Shown here one piece after another: positions 50,938-61,403 of a stretch of DNA of 64,000 bases. The translations under genes and the position numbers were made by a program. The notes below the pieces were generated by a model that saw nothing but the letters and a program-made list of their open reading frames with translations, made no database searches and was not told where the DNA came from. Location of the stretch: contig JAEUVU010000007.1 of NCBI GenBank assembly GCA_016786725.1, positions 496,001 through 560,000 of the forward strand, written 5' to 3'. Source of the stretch: Ferruginibacter sp. Lineage in GTDB: Bacteria > Bacteroidota > Bacteroidia > Chitinophagales > Chitinophagaceae. The stretch's first letter is position 1; every line of letters begins with the position of its first letter.

Positions 50938-52332
50938 CAGTTTCCCAACCATATTTGCCGGTATTACCCATTCATCAAATTCTTTTGCAGTAACATAACC
51001 CAGCTTTACAGCCATCTCTTTTAAAGTAGTTCCTTCTTTATGGGCCTTTTGAGCAATTTCTGCAGATTTGTAGTAACCTATTTTGGTATTTAAAGAAGTT
51101 ACCAACATTAAAGAATTATCCAGGTGCTTTTTAATATTTTCTTTGATTGGTTCAATACCAACCGCACATTTATCATTAAAAGAAACACAACCATCGCCGA
51201 TCAGCCTTGCGCTGTGCAGGAAATTGTATATCATCACCGGTTTAAAAACATTCAGTTCAAAATGGCCGTTGCTGCCGCCAATGCTGATGGCAACATCATT
51301 ACCCATTACCTGTGCGGCTATCATGGTCAAAGCTTCGCATTGTGTGGGGTTTACTTTGCCCGGCATAATGGAGGAGCCCGGTTCATTATCTGGTATAAAA
51401 ATTTCGCCAATGCCGCTGCGAGGGCCAGATGACAACATACGGATATCATTTGCGATCTTCATCAAACTTACTGCTACAACTTTCAAAGCGCTATGTGCTT
51501 CTACAATTGCATCATGGGCTGCAAGCGCTTCAAATTTATTATCGGCAGTTTTAAAAGGCAGTTTGGTTAGCCTGGCAATATGCTTTGCCACATTCACATC
51601 ATATTTTGGCGGGGTGTTTATACCGGTGCCAACTGCAGTGCCACCCAGGGCCAGCTCACTTAAATGCGCCAGTGTATTTTTAATGGCTTTTAATCCATGA
51701 TCTAATTGAGAAACATAACCACTGAATTCCTGGCCCACAGTAAGCGGTGTTGCATCCATGAAATGTGTACGCCCGATCTTCACCACTTTTTTAAATGCCT
51801 TTGCTTTTTTATCAAGCGTGTTACGCAGTTTGGTAATGCCGGGGATGGTTGTTTCTATTAAAATTTTATAGGCAGCAATATGCATAGCTGTAGGAAAGGT
51901 ATCATTGCTGCTCTGGCTTTTATTTACATCATCATTAGGGTGCAGGTATTTTTCTTTATCGCTTAGTTTGCCACCGTTCAATACATGGCCGCGGTAAGCA
52001 ACCACTTCATTCACATTCATATTGCTTTGTGTACCGCTGCCGGTTTGCCAAACCACCAGTGGAAAATAATCATCTAATTTTCCATCCAGTATTTCTTTGC
52101 AAACCCTGCCTATCATATCTGCTTTCTTTTTTGGCAATACACCGGCTTCATTATTGGTAATGGCAGCAGCATGTTTCAGGTATGCAAATGCCCTGATGAT
52201 CTCTTTGGGCATCCTGTTAATGTCCTGAGCAATTTTAAAGTTATCAATGCTTCGCTGGGTTTGTGCGCCGTAATAGGCATCCACAGGCACTTTTACTTCG
52301 CCCATGGTATCTTTTTCTATCCTGTATTCCAT
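50935..52332 (-). CDS. fumC: Class II fumarate hydratase
   Basis: A 465-residue homotetrameric, iron-free fumarase of the TCA cycle. The signature [13 protein letters not shown] is intact, with [25 protein letters not shown] and [22 protein letters not shown] as other conserved blocks. Length is standard. The TAG stop is provided by the right end of the BIME-like element, and the C-terminus (IPANMVGKL) stops about where relatives do. It is transcribed from the TATCTTTG box at 52372-52365. Confidence 0.97.
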   Translation of the reverse strand: MEYRIEKDTMGEVKVPVDAYYGAQTQRSIDNFKIAQDINRMPKEIIRAFAYLKHAAAITNNEAGVLPKKKADMIGRVCKEILDGKLDDYFPLVVWQTGSGTQSNMNVNEVVAYRGHVLNGGKLSDKEKYLHPNDDVNKSQSSNDTFPTAMHIAAYKILIETTIPGITKLRNTLDKKAKAFKKVVKIGRTHFMDATPLTVGQEFSGYVSQLDHGLKAIKNTLAHLSELALGGTAVGTGINTPPKYDVNVAKHIARLTKLPFKTADNKFEALAAHDAIVEAHSALKVVAVSLMKIANDIRMLSSGPRSGIGEIFIPDNEPGSSIMPGKVNPTQCEALTMIAAQVMGNDVAISIGGSNGHFELNVFKPVMIYNFLHSARLIGDGCVSFNDKCAVGIEPIKENIKKHLDNSLMLVTSLNTKIGYYKSAEIAQKAHKEGTTLKEMAVKLGYVTAKEFDEWVIPANMVGKL

Positions 52333-52364
52333 ATAGTTGGTTATTAAAATTTTGTATGCTGGTG

Positions 52365-52372
52365 CAAAGATA
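52365..52372 (-). promoter_or_regulatory. -7 box (TATCTTTG) of fumC
   Basis: TATCTTTG on the minus strand, identical to the lspA box, lies about 32 bases before the fumC ATG. Confidence 0.5.
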
Positions 52373-52505
52373 AACGATAAAGCGGAGGGGTAAAAATACT
52401 AAGTAGAGACCGCTTTAAAAGATATTAACATAAGAAGTTTTACTATTTTATTCTTTTGAAAAGAAACATATATTTATCCCTCTTTAACTTTTAAAACAAT
52501 TATTT

Positions 52506-55463
52506 ATGAGTAAAAAAAATTTACTTCTAACGTCTTTGTTTGCTTTATGTACCAGCCTGGCTTTTTCGCAGTCAGATAAGTTCTGGTCGGCAAATAAAGA
52601 AGACAAAGCAAGTATTGTAACAGATAAAGCTGTTGCAAGGGTAACTTATCCAAAACTATTCAGGTTGTATAACCTGAATACGGAAACTTTAAGAAAAGAA
52701 CTGTTTTCTGTTGTGGGCACAAATGCTTCCGTCCGTTCCACAGTTATTACGTTGCCCAATGCAGATGGAGGCTTTGAACAATTCGAAGTTTTTGAAGCAT
52801 CAAACTTTGAACCGGAACTGCAGGCCCGTTTTCCTGAGATCAGGGCTTACTCAGGCCGGGGCATTACCGACAAGTATGCCACTTTAAAACTGAGCATCTC
52901 TCCTCAGGGTATACAAACAATGGTTTTCCGCACGGATAAGGAAAATGAATTTATTGAGCCTTATTCCAAAGACCATACTGTGTATTCTGTTTACAGATCT
53001 AACCGAAATAAAGGTCAGTTGGCATGGACATGCTCTACCGATGAAAAAAATACATTTGTTGATATCAATGCAAAAATTGGCAACACCAGCAGTGCTACCG
53101 GCAGTTCAACCGGCCAGTTAAAAACAATGCGGCTGGCCCAATCATGCAATGGAGAATATGCAAATTATTTCGGTGCAACCAGCGCTGCCCAGGAAGGGCT
53201 TGTGCTGGCAGCTTATAATGCAACACTTACCCGCTGTAATGGTGTGTATGAAAGAGACCTGGCATTGCACCTGAACCTTATTGCGAATACAACTGCAGTT
53301 ATTTTCTACAATCCTGCTACCGATCCGTACTCAACAACCTTAAGCCAGTGGAACCTGCAATTGCAGCAAACTCTTACCTCTGTTATTGGCAATGCCAATT
53401 ACGATATAGGCCATATGTTTGGCGCTTCGGGCGGCGGGGGCAATGCAGGTTGTATAGGTTGTGTTTGTGTAAATCCTGCTACCAATAATTCGCTTGCAAA
53501 AGGGGCGGGTATCACTTCTCCATTTGATGCAATACCGCAGGGGGATAATTTTGATATAGATTATGTGGCGCATGAAGTAGGCCATCAGTTAGGAGCTAAC
53601 CATACTTTCTCTATGTCGCTTGAAGGCACCGGAGTTAACAAAGAAGTTGGCTCAGGCATTACTGTTATGGGTTATGCAGGTATCACCTCACAGGATGTGG
53701 CGCCTCATTCTATAGACATATTTCACCAGGCATCTATTGCACAGATACAGGCAAACCTGGCAACTAAAACCTGCCCGGTTTCAATAACTATGACAGCAAA
53801 TCATGCACCTGTTGTTGCCGCTGTAAGCAATTATACCATTCCTATCAGCACCCCGTTTGCATTAACAGCTTCTGCAACCGATCCGGAAAACGATCCGTTG
53901 ACTTACTGCTGGGAACAAAACGATAATTCAACCGTTTCCGGGGCAAGCAGTGTGGCTTCGCCAACAAAAGCATCCGGTCCCAACTGGTTATCATTTCCTG
54001 CTACGGTTTCGGGCACCAGAACATTTCCAAAATTATCAACCATACTTGCCGGCTTAAATGTAACACCACCATTGCCTGGCGGCGATGCCGGTGCAAACAT
54101 AGAAGCACTGAGTTCGGTTTCAAGAACTTTAAATTTCCGTGTAACAGCAAGAGACAATAATCCATATGTAGCCGGTTCAACAATCGGTCAAACTGCATTT
54201 ACCGATGCCGTTGTAACTGTTACAAATACTGCCGGACCATTTGCTGTTACCTCTCCAAACACAGCAATAAACTGGAGTGCCGGCGGTAATGCTACTGTTA
54301 CCTGGAGTGTAAATGGCACCAATGCAGGCTCAGTAAACTGCGCCACCGTAAATATTCTGTTATCTACAGATGGCGGCCAAACCTTCCCGACAGTATTAGC
54401 AGCTGCTACTGTAAACGATGGTTCGGAAGTTATCACTGTTCCATCATCTGAAGGCACAACAAACCGCATAAAAGTAGAATCGGTAGGCAATATCTTCTTC
54501 GATATTTCAAATACCAACTTCACCATTGGGCCACCTGCGCTTTGTGGTGATGCTACCGGTTTAACTGCATCGGCCATTACACAAACCGGCGCAACAGTTA
54601 GCTGGACTGCAGTAAGCGGCGCAACCAGTTATGATGTGGATTATAAAACCAATGCATCATCAACCTGGACAAATGCCGCAACAGCTACAACTACCACCTC
54701 AGTAAATTTAACCGGCTTAACAGCAGGTACATTATACGACTGGAGAGTGAGAGCAACCTGCCCTGCGGGGGCCGGTAATTATGTGCAGGCACAGTTTACA
54801 ACAACGGCACCACCGGTAACCTGTCCTGGTATTTATGATGTAAGCACCAATGGCACTACAGCTGGTGCTGCCCTGATACCTTTTAATACAGATATCAAAG
54901 GTTTGCTCAGTCCATCGGGCGATAACGATTATTACCGCTTTGTAATTACAACCGGAGGAACAATTACGATGACCTTAACAACATTGCCTGCCAATTATCA
55001 TTTAAGGTTGCTGAACAGTGCCGGAACTACTTTACAAACTTCCAGCAACAGCGGTACAAATAATGAAACGATTACACGGACTGTAACTCCCGGCACCTAT
55101 TATGCAAGGGTATATCCCCAGGGAAGTGCAAACAACGCTACCAACTGTTACACCTTAAGGGTGCAGTTAGGTACTGCCAGCAGGGGCTTGTTTGAAATGC
55201 AGTATGTAAGTAATGATTTCACTGTTTCGCCAAATCCGGCGGCCAACATGGCTAATCTTGCATTCAATGCCGAAAAAACCGGAACTGCAACCATCAGTAT
55301 TACAGACAGAACTGGAAACATCGTATTTCAAAATACAACTTCCGTACAGGAAGGGGAAAACCGTAAAAATCTTGATGTAAGCAGGTTATCAAACGGGATG
55401 TATTTTGTGAAAATACAAATGGGAGATGATATACAGTTGAGTAAGATTGTAGTTATGAAGTAA
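52506..55463 (+). CDS. Secreted reprolysin-type zinc metalloprotease with T9SS sorting domain
   Basis: A 985-residue protein. It has a signal peptide (to about residue 21, LAFSQ), a propeptide-like region, then a metzincin domain with zinc motif HEVGHQLGANH (first His 356) and the Met-turn candidate VMGYAG. C-terminal to it are Ig-like strands, a fibronectin type III domain (about 680-770), a PPC domain (about 785-885) and a type A C-terminal sorting domain (FTVSPNPAANMANLAF to YFVKIQMGDDIQLSKIVVMK in pieces). The product is expected on the surface or outside, exported by the type IX system that gliding Bacteroidota share. Confidence 0.93.
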   Translation: MSKKNLLLTSLFALCTSLAFSQSDKFWSANKEDKASIVTDKAVARVTYPKLFRLYNLNTETLRKELFSVVGTNASVRSTVITLPNADGGFEQFEVFEASNFEPELQARFPEIRAYSGRGITDKYATLKLSISPQGIQTMVFRTDKENEFIEPYSKDHTVYSVYRSNRNKGQLAWTCSTDEKNTFVDINAKIGNTSSATGSSTGQLKTMRLAQSCNGEYANYFGATSAAQEGLVLAAYNATLTRCNGVYERDLALHLNLIANTTAVIFYNPATDPYSTTLSQWNLQLQQTLTSVIGNANYDIGHMFGASGGGGNAGCIGCVCVNPATNNSLAKGAGITSPFDAIPQGDNFDIDYVAHEVGHQLGANHTFSMSLEGTGVNKEVGSGITVMGYAGITSQDVAPHSIDIFHQASIAQIQANLATKTCPVSITMTANHAPVVAAVSNYTIPISTPFALTASATDPENDPLTYCWEQNDNSTVSGASSVASPTKASGPNWLSFPATVSGTRTFPKLSTILAGLNVTPPLPGGDAGANIEALSSVSRTLNFRVTARDNNPYVAGSTIGQTAFTDAVVTVTNTAGPFAVTSPNTAINWSAGGNATVTWSVNGTNAGSVNCATVNILLSTDGGQTFPTVLAAATVNDGSEVITVPSSEGTTNRIKVESVGNIFFDISNTNFTIGPPALCGDATGLTASAITQTGATVSWTAVSGATSYDVDYKTNASSTWTNAATATTTTSVNLTGLTAGTLYDWRVRATCPAGAGNYVQAQFTTTAPPVTCPGIYDVSTNGTTAGAALIPFNTDIKGLLSPSGDNDYYRFVITTGGTITMTLTTLPANYHLRLLNSAGTTLQTSSNSGTNNETITRTVTPGTYYARVYPQGSANNATNCYTLRVQLGTASRGLFEMQYVSNDFTVSPNPAANMANLAFNAEKTGTATISITDRTGNIVFQNTTSVQEGENRKNLDVSRLSNGMYFVKIQMGDDIQLSKIVVMK

Positions 55464-55483
55464 TTATAATTAAATCTTCATTT

Positions 55484-55518
55484 AAAGAGGGTTGCTGTTT
55501 TGCAGCCCTCTTTTTTTG
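55484..55518 (+). terminator. Intrinsic terminator after the metalloprotease gene
   Basis: AGAGGGTTGC and GCAGCCCTCT pair around a short T-rich loop (one G-T pair), followed by seven Ts. An in-frame upstream start for the next gene (55500) lies inside this hairpin and is rejected. Confidence 0.9.
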
Positions 55519-55553
55519 TAATTTACACAACGGCAGTAAAATTAAAAATACCA

Positions 55554-57017
55554 ATGAAATCAGTTAAAAAGCATATTGTAAGCCCTGTATTATTGTTGAT
55601 TTTTGTTTTCAGTGTTGAAAAAGTACCGGCACAGCAGCAGGAATATTTTCCTGACCCCGACACGGCCATACAACTGCGGCTGGAAGAATGGAAAGACCTG
55701 AAATTTGGCTTACTCATGCACTGGGGCACTTACAGCCAGTGGGGCATTGTAGAAAGCTGGAGTATTAGCCCCGAAGACCTGAGTTGGGCAACCGGTGCCC
55801 GAAAACCCGGTGTGGCAGATAATTACAACGATTATGTAAAAGCTTATGAAAAACTTAAAACAACATTTAATCCTGTAAAATTCGATCCGGATAAATGGGC
55901 GGCAGCAGCAAAAGATGCCGGGATGAAATATGTGGTGTTCACAACAAAGCATCACGATGGGTTTTGTATGTTCGACAGCAAATACACTGATTACAAGATT
56001 ACTGACAAGAACTGTCCCTTCTCAACCAACCCAAAAGCAAATGTTACAAAAGAAATTTTTTCGGCTTTCAGAAAAGAAAACTTTTGGATCGGGGCCTACT
56101 TTTCCAAACCCGACTGGCATTCGGATACCTATTGGTGGAAACAATTTCCGGTGAGCGACCGCAATGCGAATTATGCTATTGAAAAATATCCGGAGCAATG
56201 GAAAAAATTTTCCGACTTCACACACAACCAGGTTGATGAACTGGTAAGTGATTATGGTAAAATAGATATTCTTTGGCTGGATGGAGGCTGGGTTCGTAAA
56301 AAATCGGAAGATGAAGTGAAGAAAGAATTATTTGAAACCTATGAAGGCAGCCGCTGGGCCCGTAACCCCCAAAGCCAGGATATTGATATGCCCCGTTTGG
56401 TAAAAGAAGCAAGGGCAAAACAACCAAAATTAATTGTAGTTGACAGGGCTGTGCCGGGAGAGCAACAGAATTATCTTACACCCGAGCAACATATACCTGA
56501 TAAAGGTTTGCCTTATCCCTGGGAAACCTGTATGACCATGGCCAGCAGCTGGAGTTATGTGCCCAATGATGTGTATAAACCAACCAACGAGATCATCGAA
56601 AAATTAGTTGATATTGTAAGCAAGGGCGGTAATTATTTATTGAACATTGGCCCGGGCCCTGATGGCGAACTGGATGCAGTTGCATATCAACGGTTGAAAG
56701 AAATCGGTGCCTGGATAAAAATAAATGGCGAAGCAATTTATAATTCCAGGATGTTTACAGTTTTCAGCGAAGGAGAAAAAATACGTTTTACACAATCGAA
56801 AGACGGCAAGACAAAATATATCTTTCTTTTTGATTTTCCGGAAGAAAAAATATTGCTGAAAAAAATGCCGTTTTCTAAAAATGATAAAATGCAAATACTG
56901 GGAAACAGTAAGCAACTTGCATGGAAACAAACTGAGCAGGGTGTTGAGGTAAATATTACAGCGGCATTAAAAACAATAACTGATCATGTATGGGTTTTAA
57001 AGGTTAGTTCTAAATGA
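55554..57017 (+). CDS. Alpha-L-fucosidase, GH29 (first copy)
   Basis: A 487-residue secreted glycosidase with signal MKSVKKHIVSPVLLLIFVFS. GH29 landmarks are LEEWKDLKFGLLMHWGTYSQWG, YVVFTTKHHDGFCMFDSKYTDY, and the nucleophile aspartate D243 in IDILWLDGGWV. It releases fucose from the non-reducing ends of glycans. The start at 55554 is chosen because a longer frame begins in the terminator. Its stop overlaps the GH3 start (ATGA), so the two are translationally coupled. Confidence 0.93.
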   Translation: MKSVKKHIVSPVLLLIFVFSVEKVPAQQQEYFPDPDTAIQLRLEEWKDLKFGLLMHWGTYSQWGIVESWSISPEDLSWATGARKPGVADNYNDYVKAYEKLKTTFNPVKFDPDKWAAAAKDAGMKYVVFTTKHHDGFCMFDSKYTDYKITDKNCPFSTNPKANVTKEIFSAFRKENFWIGAYFSKPDWHSDTYWWKQFPVSDRNANYAIEKYPEQWKKFSDFTHNQVDELVSDYGKIDILWLDGGWVRKKSEDEVKKELFETYEGSRWARNPQSQDIDMPRLVKEARAKQPKLIVVDRAVPGEQQNYLTPEQHIPDKGLPYPWETCMTMASSWSYVPNDVYKPTNEIIEKLVDIVSKGGNYLLNIGPGPDGELDAVAYQRLKEIGAWIKINGEAIYNSRMFTVFSEGEKIRFTQSKDGKTKYIFLFDFPEEKILLKKMPFSKNDKMQILGNSKQLAWKQTEQGVEVNITAALKTITDHVWVLKVSSK

Positions 57018-59170
57018 TAAGAATGAAGCGATATACTTTTTGTTTGATTTTGTTTGCGGTCAATTCATTTGCACAAACCCCTGCCTATCTCAATTCATCA
57101 TTGCCAGTAGAAACCCGTGTGCAGGATTTGCTTGGTAAGATGACTTTGGAAGAAAAGGCTTCTCAAATCAATAACACTTCTCCTGCAATCCCACGCTTAC
57201 AAATTACTGCCTATAACTGGTGGAATGAAGCTTTGCATGGTGTTGCCAGAGCAGGGCTTGCCACCTCTTTTCCGCAACCGATTGGACTGGCGGCCACTTT
57301 TAGTGATAAAGCCATTTATAAAATGGGTGTGATGATCAGTGATGAGGCAAGGGCAAAGTATAACCAGTTTCAGCGTGAGGGAAAATATGGATTATATGAA
57401 GGGTTGACATTTTATTCGCCCAACATTAATATTTTCAGAGACCCACGCTGGGGCCGCGGCCACGAAACTTTTGGGGAAGATCCATATCTGACCGGTACCA
57501 TGGGCGTGGCATTTGTAAAAGCCATGCAGGGCGCCGATCCCAATTATTTTAAAACCATTTGCACAGCCAAACATTTTGCAGTGCATAGCGGGCCCGAACC
57601 TACCCGTCACGAATTTGATGTAAAGCCGCTGAAAAAAGATCTGTGGGAAACCTATTTGCCTGCTTTTAAAATGCTGGCGCAAAAAGGAGAAGTTTATTCC
57701 TTCATGTGTGCATACAACCGCCTGTACGGCGAGCCTTGCTGCAGCGACCCTTTTTTACTTACTGATATTTTAAGAAAACAATGGGGTTTTAAAGGATTTG
57801 TTGCAACAGACTGCGGGGCGGTGTGGGATATGTTCATGTATCACCATACATCAAAAGATTCTGTTGAGGGAATGGCAAAAGCCATCCGTGCCGGAGTTGA
57901 TAATCATTGCATGGGTTATGTGGGGGCTGTTATACCTGCGATAAAACAAGGTTTACTTACCGAAGCAGAACTGGATACCGCTGTTGCAAGGTGTTTGAGG
58001 GCAAGGTTTAAACTGGGTATGTTTGATGATGCGTCTTTGAATCCATATGCTTCCATACCATACAGTGTTGTTAATAATGCGGAACATAAAAAGTATGCAT
58101 TGGAATTAGCAGAGCAATCCATTGTATTGCTGAAAAATAAAAATGATATTCTTCCTTTATCAAAAAAGACAAAATCAATTGTAGTTATTGGTCCAAATGC
58201 AAAAGATGCCGAAGTACCTTTGGGAAATTATAATGGAGAGCCAGCACATGTAAGCACGGTGCTTGAAGGAATAAAAAATGTGTTGGATGGAAATGCATTG
58301 GTTCAATATGCAAAAGGTTGTCATATTGTTGATACCATAAACTACGACCGGCAAAATGATTTTAAACCAGCCATAGCAGCTGCTAAAGCTGCTGATGTAA
58401 TTGTTTTTGTTGGCGGTATATCGCCCAGGCTGGAAGGCGAAGCATTGCAGGTAAAGATTGATGGCTTTGATGGAGGAGATAAAACCAATCTTGAACTGCC
58501 GGCTGTGCAAACTGCTTTGTTAAAAGAATTAAAGAAGACAGGCAAACCAATCATACTGATTTTAATAAATGGCAGCGCACTTTCCATTAACTGGGAGAAT
58601 GAAAATGTTGATGCGATTGTTGAGGCCTGGTATGGTGGCGAGGCTGCAGGACAAGCCGTTGCCAATGTTTTGTTTGGAAATTATAATCCATCGGGAAGAT
58701 TGCCTGTCACTTTTTACAAGTCTATTACTGATATACCTGCTTTTGATGATTATGCCATGAAAGGAAAAACTTACCGCTATTGCGAAAAATCTGTGTTGTA
58801 TTCATTTGGGTATGGGCTGAGTTATACAAAATTTGATTACAGTACTTTGAAATTATCATCAACAATATTGAATGATAAGATTAAAATAACTGCTACTGTA
58901 CAAAACACCGGCAACATGAATGGCGATGAAGTGATACAGTTGTATGTGCACCAACAGGGGCAGGAAGCAATAAAAGAATTAAAAGGCTATCAACGGGTTC
59001 ATATAAAAAAGGGGGAGTCGAAACAAATAAGTTTTGTACTGAAGCCTGAGGATATTTTGCATTACAGTGAAGTAAAAGATGGGTTAGTTCTTTTACCGGG
59101 TAAAGTGGAAGTGATGATCGGATCTTCTTCGCAGGATATAAGATTGAAGTCTTCTTTCTTAATAAAATAA
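57014..59170 (+). CDS. GH3 glycoside hydrolase (beta-xylosidase-like)
   Basis: A 718-residue secreted enzyme with a signal ending NSFAQ. The N-terminal barrel has YNWWNEALHGVARAG and FPQPIGLAATF, the pattern of GH3 beta-xylosidases/arabinosidases. The nucleophile is D266 in GFVATDCGAVWDMF. The middle alpha/beta sandwich (about 360-600) has VVIGPNAKD and EAWYGGEAAGQAVANVLFG, and the C-terminal fibronectin-like domain includes IKELKGYQRVHIKKGE. The sugar specificity is inferred. It starts inside the preceding stop codon (ATGA); the second GH29 gene follows after three bases. Confidence 0.92.
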   Translation: MIRMKRYTFCLILFAVNSFAQTPAYLNSSLPVETRVQDLLGKMTLEEKASQINNTSPAIPRLQITAYNWWNEALHGVARAGLATSFPQPIGLAATFSDKAIYKMGVMISDEARAKYNQFQREGKYGLYEGLTFYSPNINIFRDPRWGRGHETFGEDPYLTGTMGVAFVKAMQGADPNYFKTICTAKHFAVHSGPEPTRHEFDVKPLKKDLWETYLPAFKMLAQKGEVYSFMCAYNRLYGEPCCSDPFLLTDILRKQWGFKGFVATDCGAVWDMFMYHHTSKDSVEGMAKAIRAGVDNHCMGYVGAVIPAIKQGLLTEAELDTAVARCLRARFKLGMFDDASLNPYASIPYSVVNNAEHKKYALELAEQSIVLLKNKNDILPLSKKTKSIVVIGPNAKDAEVPLGNYNGEPAHVSTVLEGIKNVLDGNALVQYAKGCHIVDTINYDRQNDFKPAIAAAKAADVIVFVGGISPRLEGEALQVKIDGFDGGDKTNLELPAVQTALLKELKKTGKPIILILINGSALSINWENENVDAIVEAWYGGEAAGQAVANVLFGNYNPSGRLPVTFYKSITDIPAFDDYAMKGKTYRYCEKSVLYSFGYGLSYTKFDYSTLKLSSTILNDKIKITATVQNTGNMNGDEVIQLYVHQQGQEAIKELKGYQRVHIKKGESKQISFVLKPEDILHYSEVKDGLVLLPGKVEVMIGSSSQDIRLKSSFLIK

Positions 59171-59173
59171 TCA

Positions 59174-60598
59174 ATGAAATATTTAAAAACGATACCAGTT
59201 TTCTTGTTGATTTTTTTTTACTGGCGACTACAGGCGCAAACCGATCTGCCTAAACCAACCAAAGCCCAGCTTGCATGGCATGATATGGAGTTTTATCTCT
59301 TCATGCATTTTGGGCCCAACACATTTACCGACCTGGAATGGGGGCATGGAAATGAAAAGGAAGAAGTGTTCAATCCAACAAACTTAGATTGTGAACAATG
59401 GTGCCGCATTGCAAAAGCCTCTGGTGCAAAGGGTATCATCATCACTGCAAAACACCATGACGGGTTTTGTTTGTGGCCAAGTAAATTCAGTAAACATACT
59501 GTAAGGGAAAGTAAATGGAAAGATGGCAAAGGTGATGTTCTGAAGGAATTATCTGATGCCTGTAAAAAGTACGGGTTGAAGTTTGGTGTTTATATTTCTC
59601 CCTGGGACAGAAACCATCCTGATTACGGCACAGAAAAATACAATGATGTTTTTGTGAACATGATGGAGGAAATATTTGCCAACTATGGCCCCGTCTGGGA
59701 ACTGTGGTGGGATGGCGCCAATGGCGAAGGCCCAAACGGAAAACGACAGGCGTATGACTGGAAAAGATTTGAAAGAACAGTTCGTGAAATTTCTCCCAAT
59801 ACAGTTGTGTTCAGCGATATTGGCCCTGATGTACGCTGGGTAGGTAATGAGCAGGGTTTTGCCGGCAAAACAAACTGGAACACATTGGATACTGCCGGAT
59901 TTACAAGAGGCGCCGGCTCTCCGCTGATGGATACTTTAAACAGCGGAAATGTACATGGCAATAACTGGATACCGGCAGAATGTGATGTAAGCATCAGGCC
60001 CGGATGGTTTTACCACAAGGCAGAAGACAGTAAAGTAAAAACGCCTGAAGAGTTATTTGAACTGTATTTAAAAAGTGTTGGGCGTGGCGCAAATTTATTG
60101 CTGAATGTACCACCAGATGGGAGAGGGTTGATAACTGAATATGATTCATCTGCGCTCGTTGGTTTTGCAAGATTAAAACAAAAAAATTTTGAGCAGAATT
60201 TATCTAAAACAGGAAGGGGCTTTTTCACAAACTTCTCAGATAAGCGCTATACTCCATACTTAACAGATGAAAATTCAAAAACTTTTGAAATCGATTCGCT
60301 GCACTTTCAACAAACGATGGGGGTAGAATTTGCAAAACCTGTAAACATTAATTGTATTATTTTAAAAGAAAACATAGAGAACGGGCAGTGTGCAAAATCA
60401 TTTCTCCTTATATTGATGAACTCAAATACCGGGCTTTCTAAAGAAATACGGGGAACTACAATCGGAAATAAAAGAGTACTTACATTTCCGGAAACTGAAA
60501 CAAACAAAATATTATTGATAATAGGGAGCCAGAAATGGTTGACACAAATCAGTGAAATTCAAAACTATCTGATTGATGAAAAACTGATTGAAAAATAA
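59174..60598 (+). CDS. Alpha-L-fucosidase, GH29 (second copy)
   Basis: A 474-residue secreted GH29 enzyme. A short signal (YLKTIPVFLLIFFYWRLQAQ) precedes LAWHDMEFYLFMHFGPNTFTDLEWGHG, IIITAKHHDGFCLWPSKFSKHT and the nucleophile D180 in PVWELWWDGANGEG. It is clearly divergent from the first copy (different substrate-loop sequences), and closer to the group B-type fucosidases acting on branched alpha-1,3/1,4-linked fucose (inference). It ends three bases from a convergent gene with no terminator. Confidence 0.92.
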   Translation: MKYLKTIPVFLLIFFYWRLQAQTDLPKPTKAQLAWHDMEFYLFMHFGPNTFTDLEWGHGNEKEEVFNPTNLDCEQWCRIAKASGAKGIIITAKHHDGFCLWPSKFSKHTVRESKWKDGKGDVLKELSDACKKYGLKFGVYISPWDRNHPDYGTEKYNDVFVNMMEEIFANYGPVWELWWDGANGEGPNGKRQAYDWKRFERTVREISPNTVVFSDIGPDVRWVGNEQGFAGKTNWNTLDTAGFTRGAGSPLMDTLNSGNVHGNNWIPAECDVSIRPGWFYHKAEDSKVKTPEELFELYLKSVGRGANLLLNVPPDGRGLITEYDSSALVGFARLKQKNFEQNLSKTGRGFFTNFSDKRYTPYLTDENSKTFEIDSLHFQQTMGVEFAKPVNINCIILKENIENGQCAKSFLLILMNSNTGLSKEIRGTTIGNKRVLTFPETETNKILLIIGSQKWLTQISEIQNYLIDEKLIEK

Positions 60599-60600
60599 TT

Positions 60601-61395
60601 CTATTTTCCTTTAAATTCAGCCTTTCTTTTTTCCAGAAAAGCAGTGGTGCCTTCTTTCATATCTTCTGTGACAAAACAATCGCCAAAAGCTTCTACTTCT
60701 TTATCGTAACCGCTTTTGCCATTGGTGTAAGCGCTGTCGCTTACGACAGCCACATTAACGCACTCAATAATTTTACCAATGGCAATGGGCGCTTTGCTCA
60801 TGATAATGTTCAGGATATCTTTTGTTCTTTCCAATAAACTTTCTGCTGTACAAACATGGTTGACCAAACCTGATTGCAAGGCTTCACTGGCATCAATAAG
60901 ATGTGCTGTCATTTGCAGCTCCATACTTTTTCCCTTGCCAACTAATTGTGTAAGGCGTTGTGTGCCGCCATAGCCCGGTATTAATCCTAAATTAACTTCG
61001 GGCTGGCCAAATTTTGCATTTTCGCTGCAAAGCCTGAAATGGCAGGCCATCGCCAGTTCGCAGCCGCCGCCCAATGCAAAGCCATTTACAGCGGCTACAA
61101 TTGGTTTTTTACAATTCTCAATTTTAAAAAAAACGTCCTGCCCCCTTTTGGCCAAAGCCATCGCTTCCTCTTTGTTCAATCCGCCAAATTCGGTAATGTC
61201 TGCACCGGCAACAAATGCTTTGGGGCCTGCACCGGTAATAATCACAGTTTTAATATCGGCATTACTATACACTTCATCAATAGCTGCATTCAGATCGGTA
61301 AATACCTGCTTGTTTAAAGCGTTTAATTTATCGGGGCGGTTGATTGTAATAATAAAAATGCCGCTTTCTAATGTAGTTAAAATGGTTTGGTACAT
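60601..61395 (-). CDS. Enoyl-CoA hydratase/isomerase-family protein
   Basis: A 264-residue crotonase-fold enzyme started at MYQTILTTLE (61395); the longer frame would overlap the preceding gene. It has INRPDKLNALN, the oxyanion-hole segment AFVAGADITEFGG, and FALGGGCELAMACHFRLCSENAKFGQPEVNLGLIPGYGGTQRL in pieces with both catalytic glutamates. It likely hydrates short-chain enoyl-CoA (crotonyl-CoA). It is nine bases downstream of the B12-binding subunit and probably co-transcribed. Confidence 0.93.
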   Translation of the reverse strand: MYQTILTTLESGIFIITINRPDKLNALNKQVFTDLNAAIDEVYSNADIKTVIITGAGPKAFVAGADITEFGGLNKEEAMALAKRGQDVFFKIENCKKPIVAAVNGFALGGGCELAMACHFRLCSENAKFGQPEVNLGLIPGYGGTQRLTQLVGKGKSMELQMTAHLIDASEALQSGLVNHVCTAESLLERTKDILNIIMSKAPIAIGKIIECVNVAVVSDSAYTNGKSGYDKEVEAFGDCFVTEDMKEGTTAFLEKRKAEFKGK

Positions 61396-61403
61396 ATTGG
61401 TGA

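Noticed and set aside
55500..55553. Upstream extension of the first fucosidase
   Set aside because: It starts inside the metalloprotease terminator, and the signal peptide begins at 55554.
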